Shown: piece after piece, positions 45,376 through 57,254 of the stretch
Layout: the number at the start of each line of letters is the position of its first letter
How positions within the stretch are numbered: the first letter of the stretch is position 1
Assembly (NCBI RefSeq): GCF_900074925.1
Contig: NW_019716264.1
Coordinates: 1 to 64,000, forward strand
Source of the DNA: Ramularia collo-cygni
Taxonomy: Eukaryota; Ascomycota; Dothideomycetes; Mycosphaerellales; Mycosphaerellaceae
Direction of reading: 5' to 3'
DNA: 64,000 nucleotides
The notes under the pieces: generated by a model
What the model was told of the DNA's origin: nothing
Seen by the model: the letters and a program-made list of their open reading frames with translations, nothing else
Database searches by the model: none
Made by a program: the position numbers and the translations under genes

Positions 45376-47765
45376 ATGGCGCCGGACAGAGGGATACCGT
45401 CCGGATCTTCCGAGAACTGGAACGAAGACATGAGCACGCCCAGTGACGATGAGCATGGCCTGGAGCACGAGACCAGTCGCAGTATCGCACAGGAGCCCAT
45501 CGGCCAAGAGCCAGACGCTGCATTTCTGGCGAAAAGGAGCGAGCAGCCCCAGTTCACAGCCAGGGCACTATTCACGGGGATCTTGATTGGTATACTCATC
45601 GCCTTTTCCAACACCTACTTTGGTCTGCAAACCGGATGGGTATCTTCCATGGCCATGCCGAGCGCGTTGATCGGATTCGCGTACTTCAAAGGTCTTCGAA
45701 CGTTTGCTGATAGAATGGGCGGGCCTCTAAAGAGAATGGGATTTGGGGAAGGATTCAGCGAGGTCGAAAATGTGTTGGTACAGACAGTCGCTGGATCTGT
45801 AGGAACTATGCCCTTAGGATGTGGATTCGTAGGCGTTGTTCCGGCCCTGGAATTTCTGCTGAAGCCCTCCGAGATTCCTGATTCACAGAAGCCACACGCG
45901 TTAGCGACCTCCACGTCTCAAGAGGCGATGACCGGTATTCGACTGCCCATGTCAAAGCTTATCGGATGGGCCCTGGGCCTCTGCTTCTTTGGTGTCCTTT
46001 TCGCCGTTCCTCTTCGTAAAGAAGTCATCGTCCGTGAGAAGCTCAAGTTTCCGTCGGGAACTGCGACTGCTTTGATGATCGGCGTTCTTCATGNCGGCGA
46101 ACTGACGGGTGTAGAGGGTAACATTGAGCAACATTCCGCTCGTCGTAGAAGACGACAGCATTCTGAAGACGACGAAGAGAGTCGAGCTCTTATCGGTGAT
46201 AGTCTGGCGCCAGAAGAGGAAGAGCCGCTCCAGAGGCGTGACAGCCAGAGCGATGCTGCAAAACGAGACTGGCAGGAGCAGATTCGGTTATTGATAACGT
46301 CCTTCTGTGTTTCCGGGGCATATGTACGTACAAAACTCGACGCCTCGGCCACTTTTCAGGATGCTAACCATATTCACAGACCCTTGTGTCTTACTTTATC
46401 CCCCAGCTTCACTCCATACCCATATTAGGCTCTCATTTATCTGAAGTCTGGCTGTGGAACCTGAATCCGAGCCCGGCTTACGTTGGCCAAGGCATTATTA
46501 TGGGACCTTCAACGACAATCCACATGTTTATAGGCTCTGTAATTGGCTGGGCAGTGCTGTCGCCAATTGCGAAACACGAAGGTTGGGCATCGGGCCCTGT
46601 CTCAGACTGGAACACTGGCTCAAAGGGATGGATAGTCTGGGTCAGTCTTGCTATCATGCTCGCTGACGCGATTATCAGCTTAGGATGGCTCGTCATGCGA
46701 CCTGCTATCTGGTATAGTCGGGAGTACGGCCCCGAGATCTTTCGCGGTATGCGACGCAGAGGGGTATTTAGGTACCTCAGGGAAGTCTCGCGGCCTTTAG
46801 TAAGAGGGTACAGTCCAGTAAATCTAGAGGATCCGGTCGATGGCGATACCCACCATGCTTTGAGGAAGACGAAATCGGCGATGGATATTGAAGAGTACGA
46901 TGCGCCCCCTGAGCATCAGATTGGCGTGAAGACGACCCTCATCGGCCTATTTTTGTCGCTGGTCTTCTGCATCGGTGCTGTGCAGTATTCCTTTGCAGGA
47001 ATCATCAGCATTGGACTGACAGTCCTTGCGCTCGTACTTGCCCTACTTTTGAGTATCATGGGCGTACGAGCGCTTGGAGAGACTGACCTCAATCCCGTCT
47101 CGGGCATCAGCAAACTCACCCAGCTCATCTTTGCAGCTGTTGTCCCAGCTGGAACTCCTAATGCCGTCACGATTAATCTCATAGCTGGTGGAATAAGTGA
47201 AGCAGGTGCGCTGCAGGCTGGAGATCTGCTCCAGGATTTAAAGACAGGACACCTTCTTGGAGCCAGTCCCAAGGCGCAGTTTATTGGACAGTTGATCGGG
47301 TCTGGAATAGGTGCTGTCGTGAGCGCATGCGTGTATCGACTCTACACAAATGTCTACACCATCCCCGGTGGATTGTTTCAGGTGCCTACGGGTTTCGTGT
47401 GGGTCTTTACAGCCCGGCTGGTCACCGGGCAGGGACTCCCTCCTAAAACGGCAGAGTTTGCGTTTGGCGCCGCGATTATTTGGGCACTTTTGACCGTCCT
47501 TCGAATCTATGGAACCAGACGTAAAGCGGCATGGGTGCCGTACGTTCCTGGTGGCATTGCTGTAGCTGTCGGCATGTACAACACACCGTCCTTCACGCTC
47601 GCGCGTACGGCTGGTGGGCTACTGGCATGGTACTGGACACAATATAAGAGAAGGGCAGAAACTCCCATGATAGTCCTCGCATCGGGGTTGATCTTGGGTG
47701 AGGGTTTATTGAGCATTGTGAATCTTGGTCTTGCTAGCGCGAAAGTACCGCATTTGATGGTGTGA
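45376..47765 (+). CDS. OPT-superfamily oligopeptide/metal-chelate transporter
   Basis: Exons are 45376-46323 and 46380-47765, giving 777 residues. The 56-bp intron (gtacgt to cacag, branch tgctaac) joins VSGAY to TLVSYF. A hydrophilic N-terminus of about 60 residues is followed by roughly fifteen membrane segments. Landmarks are NTYFGLQTGWVSSMAMPSAL, the loop GTMPLGCGFVGVVPALEFLL, FPSGTATALMIGVLH, and NPVSGISKLTQLIFA in the second half. The acidic cytoplasmic loop at about 245-300 is long (RRRRRQHSEDDEES). It resembles the yeast YGL114W and plant YSL-like branch of the OPT superfamily, which carries peptides or metal chelates. It is divergent from the PRMT3-like gene, with 231 bp between the starts. 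One codon contains an 'n'. Confidence 0.93.
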
Positions 47766-47940
47766 AGGGAATAGCAATGTCACTTGCCATTCATTCCTCA
47801 CTTCACGTATGACACGCTTTCACATGCTGTGATTCATCTGAAACTCTGCTGGCTGATGCATTCTGGCTTTCACTTGACCTCACTCCTCTTCCACACATCA
47901 ACCATCGCTCTGCGACTCCAACGCACTCTCGAACTCGGAG

Positions 47941-48426
47941 ATGGAGCCGCAGCATCCAAACATGACAGGGGCGCAATCCGAGAAGACACGATTAGAACGT
48001 ATGAATAGCCAACCATTCCCCCAATGCCAATAAATGATCTGACGATTTTCAACAGTCAGCAAGCGGCGACAGCAGCTCGAGGCGCGACTGAGCACTCCCG
48101 CATGTGACATCTCCCGAGAAGATTCCAAGTCCGAACAGCACAGTAAGTGGTCTCTTGAAACTCGACTTTCCAGCATACGAGCTCAGTCCATCAATGTAGG
48201 TCAAGACTCTTCGCCTTCGAGCAGTCGGACTATGGACAGTCAGACCGGTGTCATGAGGAACAACCCTGATGCCGATGCTGTTCTCGCGAAAGCGTTGACT
48301 ATTGTTGCGCATGTTTCTGGTGTTACGCCGGACTACAATCTGGGTGGTCGAGTTCCTGGCGAGGCGGGACTATGGCGACACCCGCCCGCCTTGATACGGC
48401 AGAGACGTTTGGCCTCCACGTTATGA
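47941..48426 (+). CDS. small three-exon protein, unknown, frame probably broken near its end
   Basis: Exons are 47941-47998, 48056-48142 and 48200-48426, giving 123 residues. Two 57-bp introns have gtatga and gtaagt donors, a ctgac branch in the first, and cag and tag acceptors. The product starts MEPQHPNMTGAQSEKTRLE and continues with a basic segment (SKRRQQLEARLST) and a Ser-rich stretch, then NPDADAVLAKALTIVAHVSG. From about 48370 another frame looks more natural (MATPARLDTAETFGLHV, and about 35 residues more), so one base may be lost or gained at about 48366-48372. The basic, leucine-containing start is faintly like a transcription-factor region, but I do not claim a family. Well-formed introns are the main support. 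Confidence 0.45.
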
Positions 48427-48857
48427 ATGAGGGGACTCTGCTGTTGGAGGGTTCTCTAGTGGCTTCGAGACCGACTATCAAGCCGAGAGACAAGTTTCAG
48501 AGAGGCAAGCACTCACTCCGCGGAAGTTGATAAGGGCACGAGTTATGCAAACGGGTTTGGTTCATCAGGTTATGTCGCGAGGACTGAAATTGATGGACTG
48601 AAACGATCATCAAGACTTCCTCTGTAATTGATGGTATTCAATCAGAGTAAACCGCGACGCATCCACCAATTCGACTGTGGCTAATCCCACTCCGTTGGCC
48701 TGAGAGAGATGTGCCGATTAAGAGGTCCATGCCAAAACCGATGCACCGCACCTTCATTGCTACAGATCCTCGCCTACGCTAGACATCGCTCATAAAATTA
48801 TACTCCTTTTGCTAATAAGAATGTGATCGAATCAATCATTGAAGCGTGTTGATCCGC
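48427..48857. other. convergent intergenic region
   Basis: 431 bp. Its first 100 bp may still belong to the preceding gene if its frame shifts. Nothing else is recognised. Confidence 0.4.
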
Positions 48858-49189
48858 TCAGTATCGACGGCCGCTCATACTACCTCTGGCACCACCGTGA
48901 TCGATGATGGTCGTGTGGCCTCCACGACCTAAGACGATACTTGTTAGCAATTCATACACACATAGGCATATCGTGAGAGAATACCTCTCCGGCTGCCACC
49001 CATATGCCCACCACCCANTCTCATACGTCCTCCATCCATGCCACTCATAAACCCGCGGCCGCCGGACATCTTTCGGGCGGTTAGCATAGACCTCATAGAG
49101 AAGGAAACGCGGGNAACACTCACTGGACGTGCGGGCGTAGTGATGATAGTGGTGCTTTGGGTGCGGCGGCGAGGGGATCCAAAACACAT
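48858..49189 (-). CDS. small Gly/Arg/Met-rich protein, three exons
   Basis: Exons are 49189-49124, 49069-48985 and 48928-48858, giving 73 residues. The product begins MCFGSPRRRTQSTTIITT, continues with a glycine/methionine/arginine section (MSGGRGFMSGMDGGRM, GGGHMGGSRR) and ends with GRGGHTTIIDHGG and SMSGRRY. The first intron is 54 bp with donor gtgagt and branch tgctaac. It is a multiple of three with no stop, so retention would insert 18 residues. The second, 56 bp, has donor gtattc and acceptor cttag and contains in-frame stops if retained. The composition suggests a nucleic-acid-binding or low-complexity protein; no family is recognised. Spliced, the frame is open from start to stop, which is unlikely by chance. 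Confidence 0.55.
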
Positions 49190-50196
49190 GTTGCTGGTTC
49201 TCAATGTGCTTGAGGGTAGAGTCGGTCTTTGAGGAGCTGTTGTTGGTATTGAGATGAGCTGACGGTATGAGAGAAGAATAGAAATTTGATTTCTGGTCGT
49301 CTGCATCACGAGTGACTTATCTTTTATGGCAGCTCAAACAGCACAGACTTTCCATGACATTCAAGAAGGCAGGCAGGGTCTACCATTTGAGTCTGTGATC
49401 GGAGGGGTTGCTCATGAAATGCTTGTCTTTGGCCAACGAATGTGATGTATAGGGATCTAGACAAGGCTTCTGTGAGAGACACAATGCATAATAATGCGGT
49501 GCACACGTTCTTGGTTGGTCTGAGCAGGGTCCATCAAACGTGTGAGGGTCTTGGACACTGTGAACGGAAACTGATAAGAAGCAGGATCTGGCTTGGAACT
49601 GCAGGGAGTTGACAGGAAAAAAAAGTCTCCACTCGTGCGATCTGGAAGCAGAGAACCCTCTTTGGGGCGCAGTAAAGGAATGCGCATCGAGTTCAACAAC
49701 TGAAAAGAGTACCACCGATACATGAAGCGTCATGGTTTGGACATCCATGGAGGCCTCCAGGTAGGGATACCTAGTGTCAGCCCTGTGATCTACGTCAAGT
49801 TGTTGTCATACCACCAAGATCTTGATGGTATGGGCCAAGTTTGATTCCGGTGCCCCGAACAGATTGCATCCACGCAAATGCTCCGCACGGCTCTTGTGAA
49901 CAGGAAGATTGGGGTTGACGCGATACCGCGTGTCTGCAATTCGAAACCGGATGGCCTTGCCTGCCACGGACGTCGGGGCAAACGGCTGCTCGCAATACGT
50001 GTTTCATGGCATGACGATCTTCGATGAGACTGTGACAGGTCCATGCCACCAGTGTGTGAGAGGAATCCAGCTTCAATCTTGTGATGTGGTTGGATCCTTT
50101 GGCCATCCAGTCATCAATTTCCGCTTAAAAGTTTTACCGCTTTTCACACCTTCCTTACCCTTTGCAGAGCATCACCTACAGTACATTTCACCCAAC
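49190..50196. other. divergent intergenic region upstream of SNU23
   Basis: About 1 kb. A 122-codon minus-strand frame (49380-49748) and a 103-codon one (49795-50106) have no recognisable content and no obvious splice context. The last 60 bp before 50197 form a pyrimidine/CA-rich leader. Confidence 0.45.
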
Positions 50197-50838
50197 ATGG
50201 CAGATCGCAAAGGCGCATACGGCGCTTCTTCCAGCAGTGACACGTCCTTTCGCAAAACATGGAACCGCGATGAATACGCCGCAAAGGCAAGCGAGCGCGA
50301 TGTCAAGATCAAGGAAGAAGGCAAAGCTCGATACGAAGCTGCGCTCGAGGGCAAGAAATATCATCAGCGAGCCTCTACGCCTCCAGATGCGCGTGAAACA
50401 GAAGCGAGAAAGGCGAGGCTGAATGTGGCGGACCAAGTTGGCAAAACTCAACTCGTCGTCGCTGGTGCTGGACAGGGAAAGCGTGGCAAGAGTGCGGGCT
50501 TCTACTGTGATGCCTGTGATCTCACGTACAAGGACAATCTGCAATATGTGGAGCATTTGAACAGCAAACAGCATCTGATTGCCACTGGAGAGACTGGAGA
50601 GGTGAAGCGAGCTACACTGGACGATGTCAAGGAGCGGTTTGAGTACCTCAAGCGGAAGCGGGATGAAGAAAAGGCGCGGGATGCCGTTGATTTGACGACG
50701 AGAATTGAAGTCGCCAAGGAGCAGGAGGAACGCGAACGGGAAGAGAAGAGACGGAAGAGGAACGAGAAGCGGAGGAAGACGAAGGACGGCAAAGGTGTCG
50801 AAGAGATCAAGCTCGAGAATGATGGAGTCATTTGCTAG
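50197..50838 (+). CDS. SNU23: U4/U6.U5 tri-snRNP protein Snu23 (ZMAT2-like)
   Basis: An intronless frame of 213 residues from the ATG at 50197. The frame is open further upstream to 49909, but MADRKGAYG is the natural start because family similarity begins immediately after it (FRKTWNRDEYAAKASER). The matrin-type C2H2 zinc finger is FYCDACDLTYKDNLQYVEHL followed by NSKQH. The stretch AADQV-like NVADQVGKTQLV and the Lys/Glu/Arg-rich C-terminal helix (ERFEYLKRKRDEEKARD) match Snu23/ZMAT2. The protein belongs to the spliceosomal B complex and acts near the 5' splice site before activation, in the nucleus. Confidence 0.92.
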   Translation: MADRKGAYGASSSSDTSFRKTWNRDEYAAKASERDVKIKEEGKARYEAALEGKKYHQRASTPPDARETEARKARLNVADQVGKTQLVVAGAGQGKRGKSAGFYCDACDLTYKDNLQYVEHLNSKQHLIATGETGEVKRATLDDVKERFEYLKRKRDEEKARDAVDLTTRIEVAKEQEEREREEKRRKRNEKRRKTKDGKGVEEIKLENDGVIC

Positions 50839-51443
50839 ACTTGATATGTCATGCTGATTTAGCGAGGCGTTGGGGTGCTATGATGGGTATGGGTATAGGG
50901 CGGTCACTTGAATTACCATGTTGTATATGTAGGGATGCTTTGAAAGACATGGTTCAGATGCAGCCTCTTCAAGCAATGGTACAGGCTGACCAATGCCCTT
51001 TGACTGTTGCGCTCGATGTTCTTGTGCATGCTTTCCTCTCTACCAATTCGACTAAGCGCCCACTCAACTGCAGTCCTCCAGGCCTTCCATCGAGATTTGT
51101 TCCGTCGAGAAGCCTTGATATTGATTCTCCCCCGCTGCCTTTGCATGTGAAGACTATAAGCCTGAGGCAACAATCTGTGCCGCTGTCGAGCTAGACCCTG
51201 AAATGTTAAAACGCGCCTTCCAGCTTTCTTCGCGTCGGCCACAACAAACATCACATTCACTCCGGAGCCAACCAAAACAATCGCTCTTTCACTCATCGCA
51301 CCACCTACAACAAACGATCAACACAAATTGTTGTCTGCTATAAACGACATCAACCTTCTCCAATGCGCTAAACCTCGCCGCGCCCGCATTGTCGCACATA
51401 CTAGCAGTCCCCACCGGCGCGTCTGCGCTCACTAATTACCGCC
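50839..51443. other. intergenic, promoter of TOP2
   Basis: 605 bp between the SNU23 stop and TOP2 start. Only chance frames are seen. Confidence 0.5.
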
Positions 51444-54400
51444 ATGGACGACTCGATGGAGGAGGCTTCAGCCTTCGATGTGGACGAAGCAAGCGACTTT
51501 GAAGAGCCAGTTGTCAAGACCGTGCGTCAATCCCTCATTCACAATTCTCGAGTATGCACGCTGACAATTTGAAGAAGGCCAAAGCTCCCTTCAAGGCACC
51601 TGCGAAGAAGGCGACCGCTGCACCAAAAGCTAAGGCTGCCACCAAACAGACAACACTCTCGAAAACCACAAAAGCAGCACCGAAGGCGAAAGCTCCTGCA
51701 AAGCCCAAGAAACGCGCGAAGCCAGACTCGGACGCCGAAAACACCGATGTCGACATGAACTCCGTGAACGACGACTCGCTTCTTTCCAATACACCGCCTT
51801 CTGCGAAAAAGCAAAAGAAGGCGCCGGCCGCGAAGAAGGCAAAGGCCGCCAGTCAGCCTCTTTCCGAACTCGAAAACGAAAGCTTCGCCATGGACGTAGA
51901 TGCGGAGCAGGATGCAGAGCCTGGGGCAAACGCGAAGAAGGGCGGCTCGAGTGATCAATACCAGAAGCTCACTCAGCTGGAGCACATCCTCAAGCGTCCG
52001 GACACATACATTGGGTCTGTTGAAAGCACGACTGAGCAAATGTGGGTCTACAACTCCGAAACAAAGTCAATGGAGAACCGCAAGGTTAGCTTTGTGCCCG
52101 GTTTGTACAAGATCTTCGATGAAATCCTGGTGAACGCGGCAGACAACAAGCAGCGTGACAAGAACATGAATGAGATGCGCGTGTGGGTGGACGCTGATAA
52201 GGGCGTCATTTCCGTGAAGAACAACGGCCGCGGTATTCCGATCGAGATGCACGAGAAGGAGGGAATCTGGGTGCCTGAGATGATCTTCGGACACCTCTTG
52301 ACCTCTTCNAACTACGACGATGAGCAGGCCAAGGTGACTGGTGGACGCAATGGTTATGGTGCCAAGCTTGCAAATATCTACAGCACCAAGTTTCAGCTGG
52401 ATACAGTGGACAGCAAGACCAAGCAGCGCTATCGCCAGGCGTGGAAGAAGAACATGAGTGTCATGGACAAGGCCGTCATTGAGAAGTCCAAGGGCAGCCA
52501 GGACTACACACAAATCACGTTCATGCCAGACTTCGCGAAATTTGGCATGGACAAGATGGACGAAGACTTTGAGGCTTTGGTGAAGCGCAGAGTCTANGAT
52601 ATGGCTGGTACAGCAAAAGGTGTCAAGGTCTACTTGAACGACGAGCGGATCAACATCACCAAGTTCAAACAGTACATGGAGATGTACACCAAAGCCATTG
52701 GAACTNAGAATCTTGCCAACGATGGTGCCGCACCTGAGCAAGTCATCTTGACCGACAACCCGCATGAGCGCTGGGAGATCGGCTTTGCTGTTTCAGACGG
52801 CTCGTTCCAACAGGTGTCGTTTGTCAACTCGATTGCCACCACTCATGGAGGATCGCACGTCAACTATATTGCCGACCAAATCTGCGACAAGCTTGAGGAG
52901 ATTGTGAACAAGAAGAACAAGGGAGGCGTCAAGCTGAAGAAAGCACAGATCAAGAACCACATTTTCCTGTTCGTCAACTGCCTCATCGTCAACCCGGCAT
53001 TCACTTCTCAAACAAAGGAGCAGCTTACCACCAGACCGACCGCGTTTGGTAGCAAGCCCCAAGTCACGGAGAAGTTTCTGAAGGATATTGCAAAGACTGA
53101 AGCCGTGAACAATATCATCCACTTTGCACAGCAAAAAGCAGACAAGGTGCTTTCCAAGTCGGACGGCAATCGCCGACAGCGCATGAACAACTCCAAGCTT
53201 ACAGACGCCAACAAAGCTGGTACCAAGGACGGCCACAAGTGCACGCTGATCTTGACGGAAGGTGACTCGGCCTCGCTGCTAGCATTGGCTGGTCGTGCTG
53301 TTGTCAATCCCGACCACATTGGAGTATTCCCACTCCGGGGAAAGATTCTCAATGTTCGCGATGCATCGATTGATCAAATCTCGAAGAATGCAGAGATTCA
53401 GAACATCAAGAAGTTCATGGGTCTGCAGCACAAGAAAGACTATCCGGACACCAAGAGCTTGAGATACGGACATTTGATGATCATGACCGATCAAGATCAT
53501 GATGGTTCGCATATCAAGGGTTTGCTCATCAACTTCCTCCAGGTGCAGTACCCTTCACTGCTGAAGATCCCTGGCTTTTTGCTGGAATTCATCACACCCA
53601 TTGTCAAAGTCTGGAAAGGCGACCCCAAGCATCCCAGAGCCAAGAGAGACTTTTTCACCATGCCAGAGTACGAAGCTTGGAGACAGGAGGCCGGCAACCA
53701 GAAAGGCTGGGAGCACAAGTACTACAAGGGATTGGGTACTTCGGATACGCGAGATGCCCAGGTCTACTTTGCGGACCCCGACAAGCATTTGAAGACATTC
53801 CACGCGATGCAGGACCACGAGCCTGAATTGATTGACCTGGCTTTTTCGAAGAAGAAGGCCGACGCACGAAAAGCATGGTTGGGCAACTTTGTACCCGGCA
53901 CGTATCTTGATATGTCATCAACCGAGGACATCACGTACGACGATTTCATCAACAAGGAATTGATTCTTTTCTCCATGGCCGACAACATGCGATCCATTCC
54001 CTCTGTCATCGACGGTCTCAAGCCAGGCCAGCGCAAGGTCATGTACACATGTTTCCGCCGCAACCTGAGGAAAGACGTCAAGGTTGTGGAACTTGCTGGA
54101 TCTGTTTCTGGACTCACGGCGTATTCGTACGGAGAGACATCCCTCCAGCAGACCATTGTTGGTATGGCGCAGAACTTTGTCGGCTCGAACAACATCAACA
54201 TCCTCGAACCCAGCGGCAATTTCGGTTCTCGTCTTCAAGGTGGCAGCGATTCCGCTAGCGNACGTTACATTTACACGAGACTGTCCCCATTCGCGAGGCG
54301 CATCTTCCACCAAACCGACGAGGCTTTGCTGACCTATAACACCGACGATGGCAAGACCATCGAGCCAGAGAGATATGCGCCCATCGTTCCCATGATTCTC

Positions 54401-56659
54401 ATCAACGGCGCTGATGGTATCGGTACCGGCTGGAGCACTTCTATCCCCAATTATCGTCCCGAAGAGGTCATTGAGAATCTTAAGCGCCGTATGGACGGTG
54501 GCTCCAAAGACTCCATGCTGCCCATGATGCCGTGGTTCCGTGGCTGGACTGGTCAGGTCGAACAACTCAGCGAGGAGCGCTTCAAGTTTGGAGGCGCTCT
54601 TGCTATCACTGGAGACAACGAGGTGGAGATCACTGAGCTTCCCGTCAAGTACTGGACGCAAACCTTCAAGGACAAGCTTGAGGAGATTCTCAGAGCTGAG
54701 AAGGTTCCTTCTTTCATCAAAGACTACACGGAGTACAACACTCCAGAGAAGGTTCATTTCATCGTCAAACTCGAGGAGAAGAAGATGTTGCAGAGTGAAG
54801 AGAAGCTGGAGGAACTTTTCAAGCTCTCGTCGACGATGGCCACCACCAACCTTGTTGCATTCGACTCACAGGGCCGCATTCACAAATACGCCACCCCCTT
54901 GGACATCATGGAGGAGTTCTACCAATTCCGTCTTCAGATGTACATCAAGCGGAAGGCACACATGCTGAGTGAGATGCAGCGAGAGCTCGAGAAATTGACC
55001 AACCAAGCGCGTTTCATCAAAATGATCATCGACGGCAAGCTGATTGTTAGCAAAAAGAAGAAGTCTGCACTTGTTGCTGAGCTTCAGAAGCTTAACTTCA
55101 CACCTTTCCCCAAGGTCGCCGATGCCCGCAAGGAGGGCGAGTTCGAGGCTGTTGTCCAGGAGGACCATGAAGCAGATGATGATGCTGTCACTGCTGCGGG
55201 CGCAAGCGACTATGACTATCTTCTCGGCATGGCGATCTGGTCGCTCACACAAGAGCGCGTCGAGAAACTCTTGCGCCAGATCGGCGACAAGGAGGATGAG
55301 ATCACGGTGCTTACCGGTAAGTCCGCGCAGGACCTGTGGAGAACCGACCTCGATGAGCTCCTCTTGGAATGGCACACCCAGCTCGAGGAGGAGGAAAAGC
55401 GCGATAAGAAGCTCAAGTCCAAGACTCGTCGCGTTTCCGGAAAGCTTGGAACTGGAGGCAAGACGGGAAAGAAGCGCAAGGCCGATGGAAGTGATGATGA
55501 CTCCGATTTCGGTCCAAAGAGGGCAAAGGCCAAGGCTAGGACCTCACCGAAGCCCAAGACTGTGTCCAAGGGCATGAGTGGATTGATGGCAATGAACCCA
55601 ATCGTCAATTCTGTCGAGCAGAAGCCTGTCGTCCCACCGCCGGCAGAGCGGCAGCTTACCCTTGAAGATACATTCAAGCCCGCCGCTGCCAAGGCAAAGG
55701 CCGCTCCAGCCAAGAAGGGGTTGAAGAAGGTCCTGGATGTTGATGATGAGGATGAAGAGGAGGAGGTCGTCGCGAAGCCTGCCAAGAAGCCCGCGGCTCG
55801 TGCGAAGAAAGTTGTTGATTTGGACGAAGATGACGATGAAGATGCCTTCCTAGCAGTCGCCAAAGAGGCAGCTCCCAAGCCAACTGGACGTGTCGGACGC
55901 GCTGCAGCCCAAAAGAAGAAGAAGTATGCCGTCGAATCTGACGAAGATGCTTCCTCCGATGGCGGGAATGATATGCTCGCAGATGTCAGCACGATGGTGA
56001 AGGGGATCGGTNGCGGCAGCAATGATGGTCCGACTCGTCTTTTCCACCCACAGTCCGGCTCGCGTCCAACAAGCAGTCACGGATTGAAGCAAAAGCCTAG
56101 CAGAAAGAACCTGGCAGATGCGGATATCTCGGACGACGAGACTGATTGGGCTGCTTTGGCACAGAACTCTCCTCAGAAGACGACACAACATACCATGCTG
56201 TCAGAAGACGATGAGATGTTGGATGATGTTGACGTACCGGCCCCCAAGGCTGCCCCTGCCAAGGCAGCGCCCAAAGCGAGAGCAGCTCCAAAAGTCAAAG
56301 AAGCGGCTCCCCTCAAACAGAAGAAGACCGCTGCGCTCGCTGCACCAGTGCCAAAGCCGCTGTCGCCAGCTGCCAAGGCATACGCCGCGAAGAAGGTCAG
56401 CGCTCAGGCCAAGGCTGGCGCGAAGAAGCGACTTCCGGATTCTGATGCGGAGATGGAGGAAGTTGATGATGAAGACGTTGACCAGCTTGCCGACGACATC
56501 TTGAGCGACGACGAGGATGACAGCCCCNCCAAGCCTGCTGCGAGACCATCTCGACGCGTTGCTGCGGCTCCCAAGTCAAGATATGTGGTCGATGATGACG
56601 AAGATGAGGATGACGACGATGTCGAAGAATCCGCGGATTTCGAGGATGAAAGCGATTAA
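51444..56659 (+). CDS. TOP2: DNA topoisomerase II
   Basis: Exons are 51444-51521 and 51575-56659, giving 1720 residues. The first exon encodes an acidic start (MDDSMEEASAFDVDEASDF). The 53-bp intron has the donor gtgcgt and acceptor ttgaag; the reading frame is equally open on both sides. The enzyme passes one duplex through another using ATP, in the nucleus. ATPase landmarks are FDEILVNAADNKQRD and GRNGYGAKLANIYS (near residue 283). Toprim motifs are LTEGDSASLLALAGRA (near 589) and MTDQDHDGSHIKG (near 665). The catalytic tyrosine is in RYIYTRLSPFARR (near 923). The last 500 residues are a charged, disordered tail with Lys/Ala and Asp/Glu blocks, longer than in yeast. Several codons contain 'n' without breaking the frame. 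Confidence 0.96.
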
Positions 56660-57254
56660 GCCTGTTGACTGCGACTTTACTTGCTGGCGTTTGTGATGAG
56701 GTTTCTTTGCTTAGGATGGACGACTGATACAATCTGCTGCGAGCGGGAGCATGCTTTAGCATTTCGTATTTCGTATGTTACGTTTAGATTGATGATGCTT
56801 CATTCTCGAGGCACGCTGAAAAATGTCGCTCTATCGTTGTACTACAGGATTGATCGAGTCTGTCACAACCACATCCGAACTTTCGATTGACACCCGCTGC
56901 GTAAACTTTACACCTAGTAATCCCTGTCTTGAAGGTCTGTCTACTCTTCGAGTTCTCATCCTACTTCTGAGCACTAAAAACATAGGTTAATGCATCAGAG
57001 CTCTTCACAGTTAGCAGCAATCGGCANAACGTTTACGCTGGCCGTGGAAGCCGAAGCACGGAGTAATGCGGGGTTGTTGATTGGAGATAGGTACCTAGAT
57101 GCCGTACCCGATTGCCACACACTGGCGGGCAAATAGATACTGGCCGCGGCCGCCTCTTTTTACCCTGTCATCAACACCAACATCAACATCAGCATATTCA
57201 AACTTCTAGATTTCACTCTCAATAACTTGTTCTATTGAACACAACATCACAAAT
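56660..57254. other. intergenic, promoter of the aldolase gene
   Basis: 595 bp. The final 90 bp are a CA/pyrimidine-rich leader (caacaccaacatcaac). No gene is seen. Confidence 0.5.

Noticed and set aside
49380..50106. Two minus-strand frames of 103-122 codons upstream of SNU23
   Set aside because: No recognisable content, no leader or intron signals, and they overlap likely promoter sequence.
55216..56022. 268-codon minus-strand frame
   Set aside because: Antisense to the low-complexity tail of topoisomerase II; composition mirrors that repeat-rich coding sequence.
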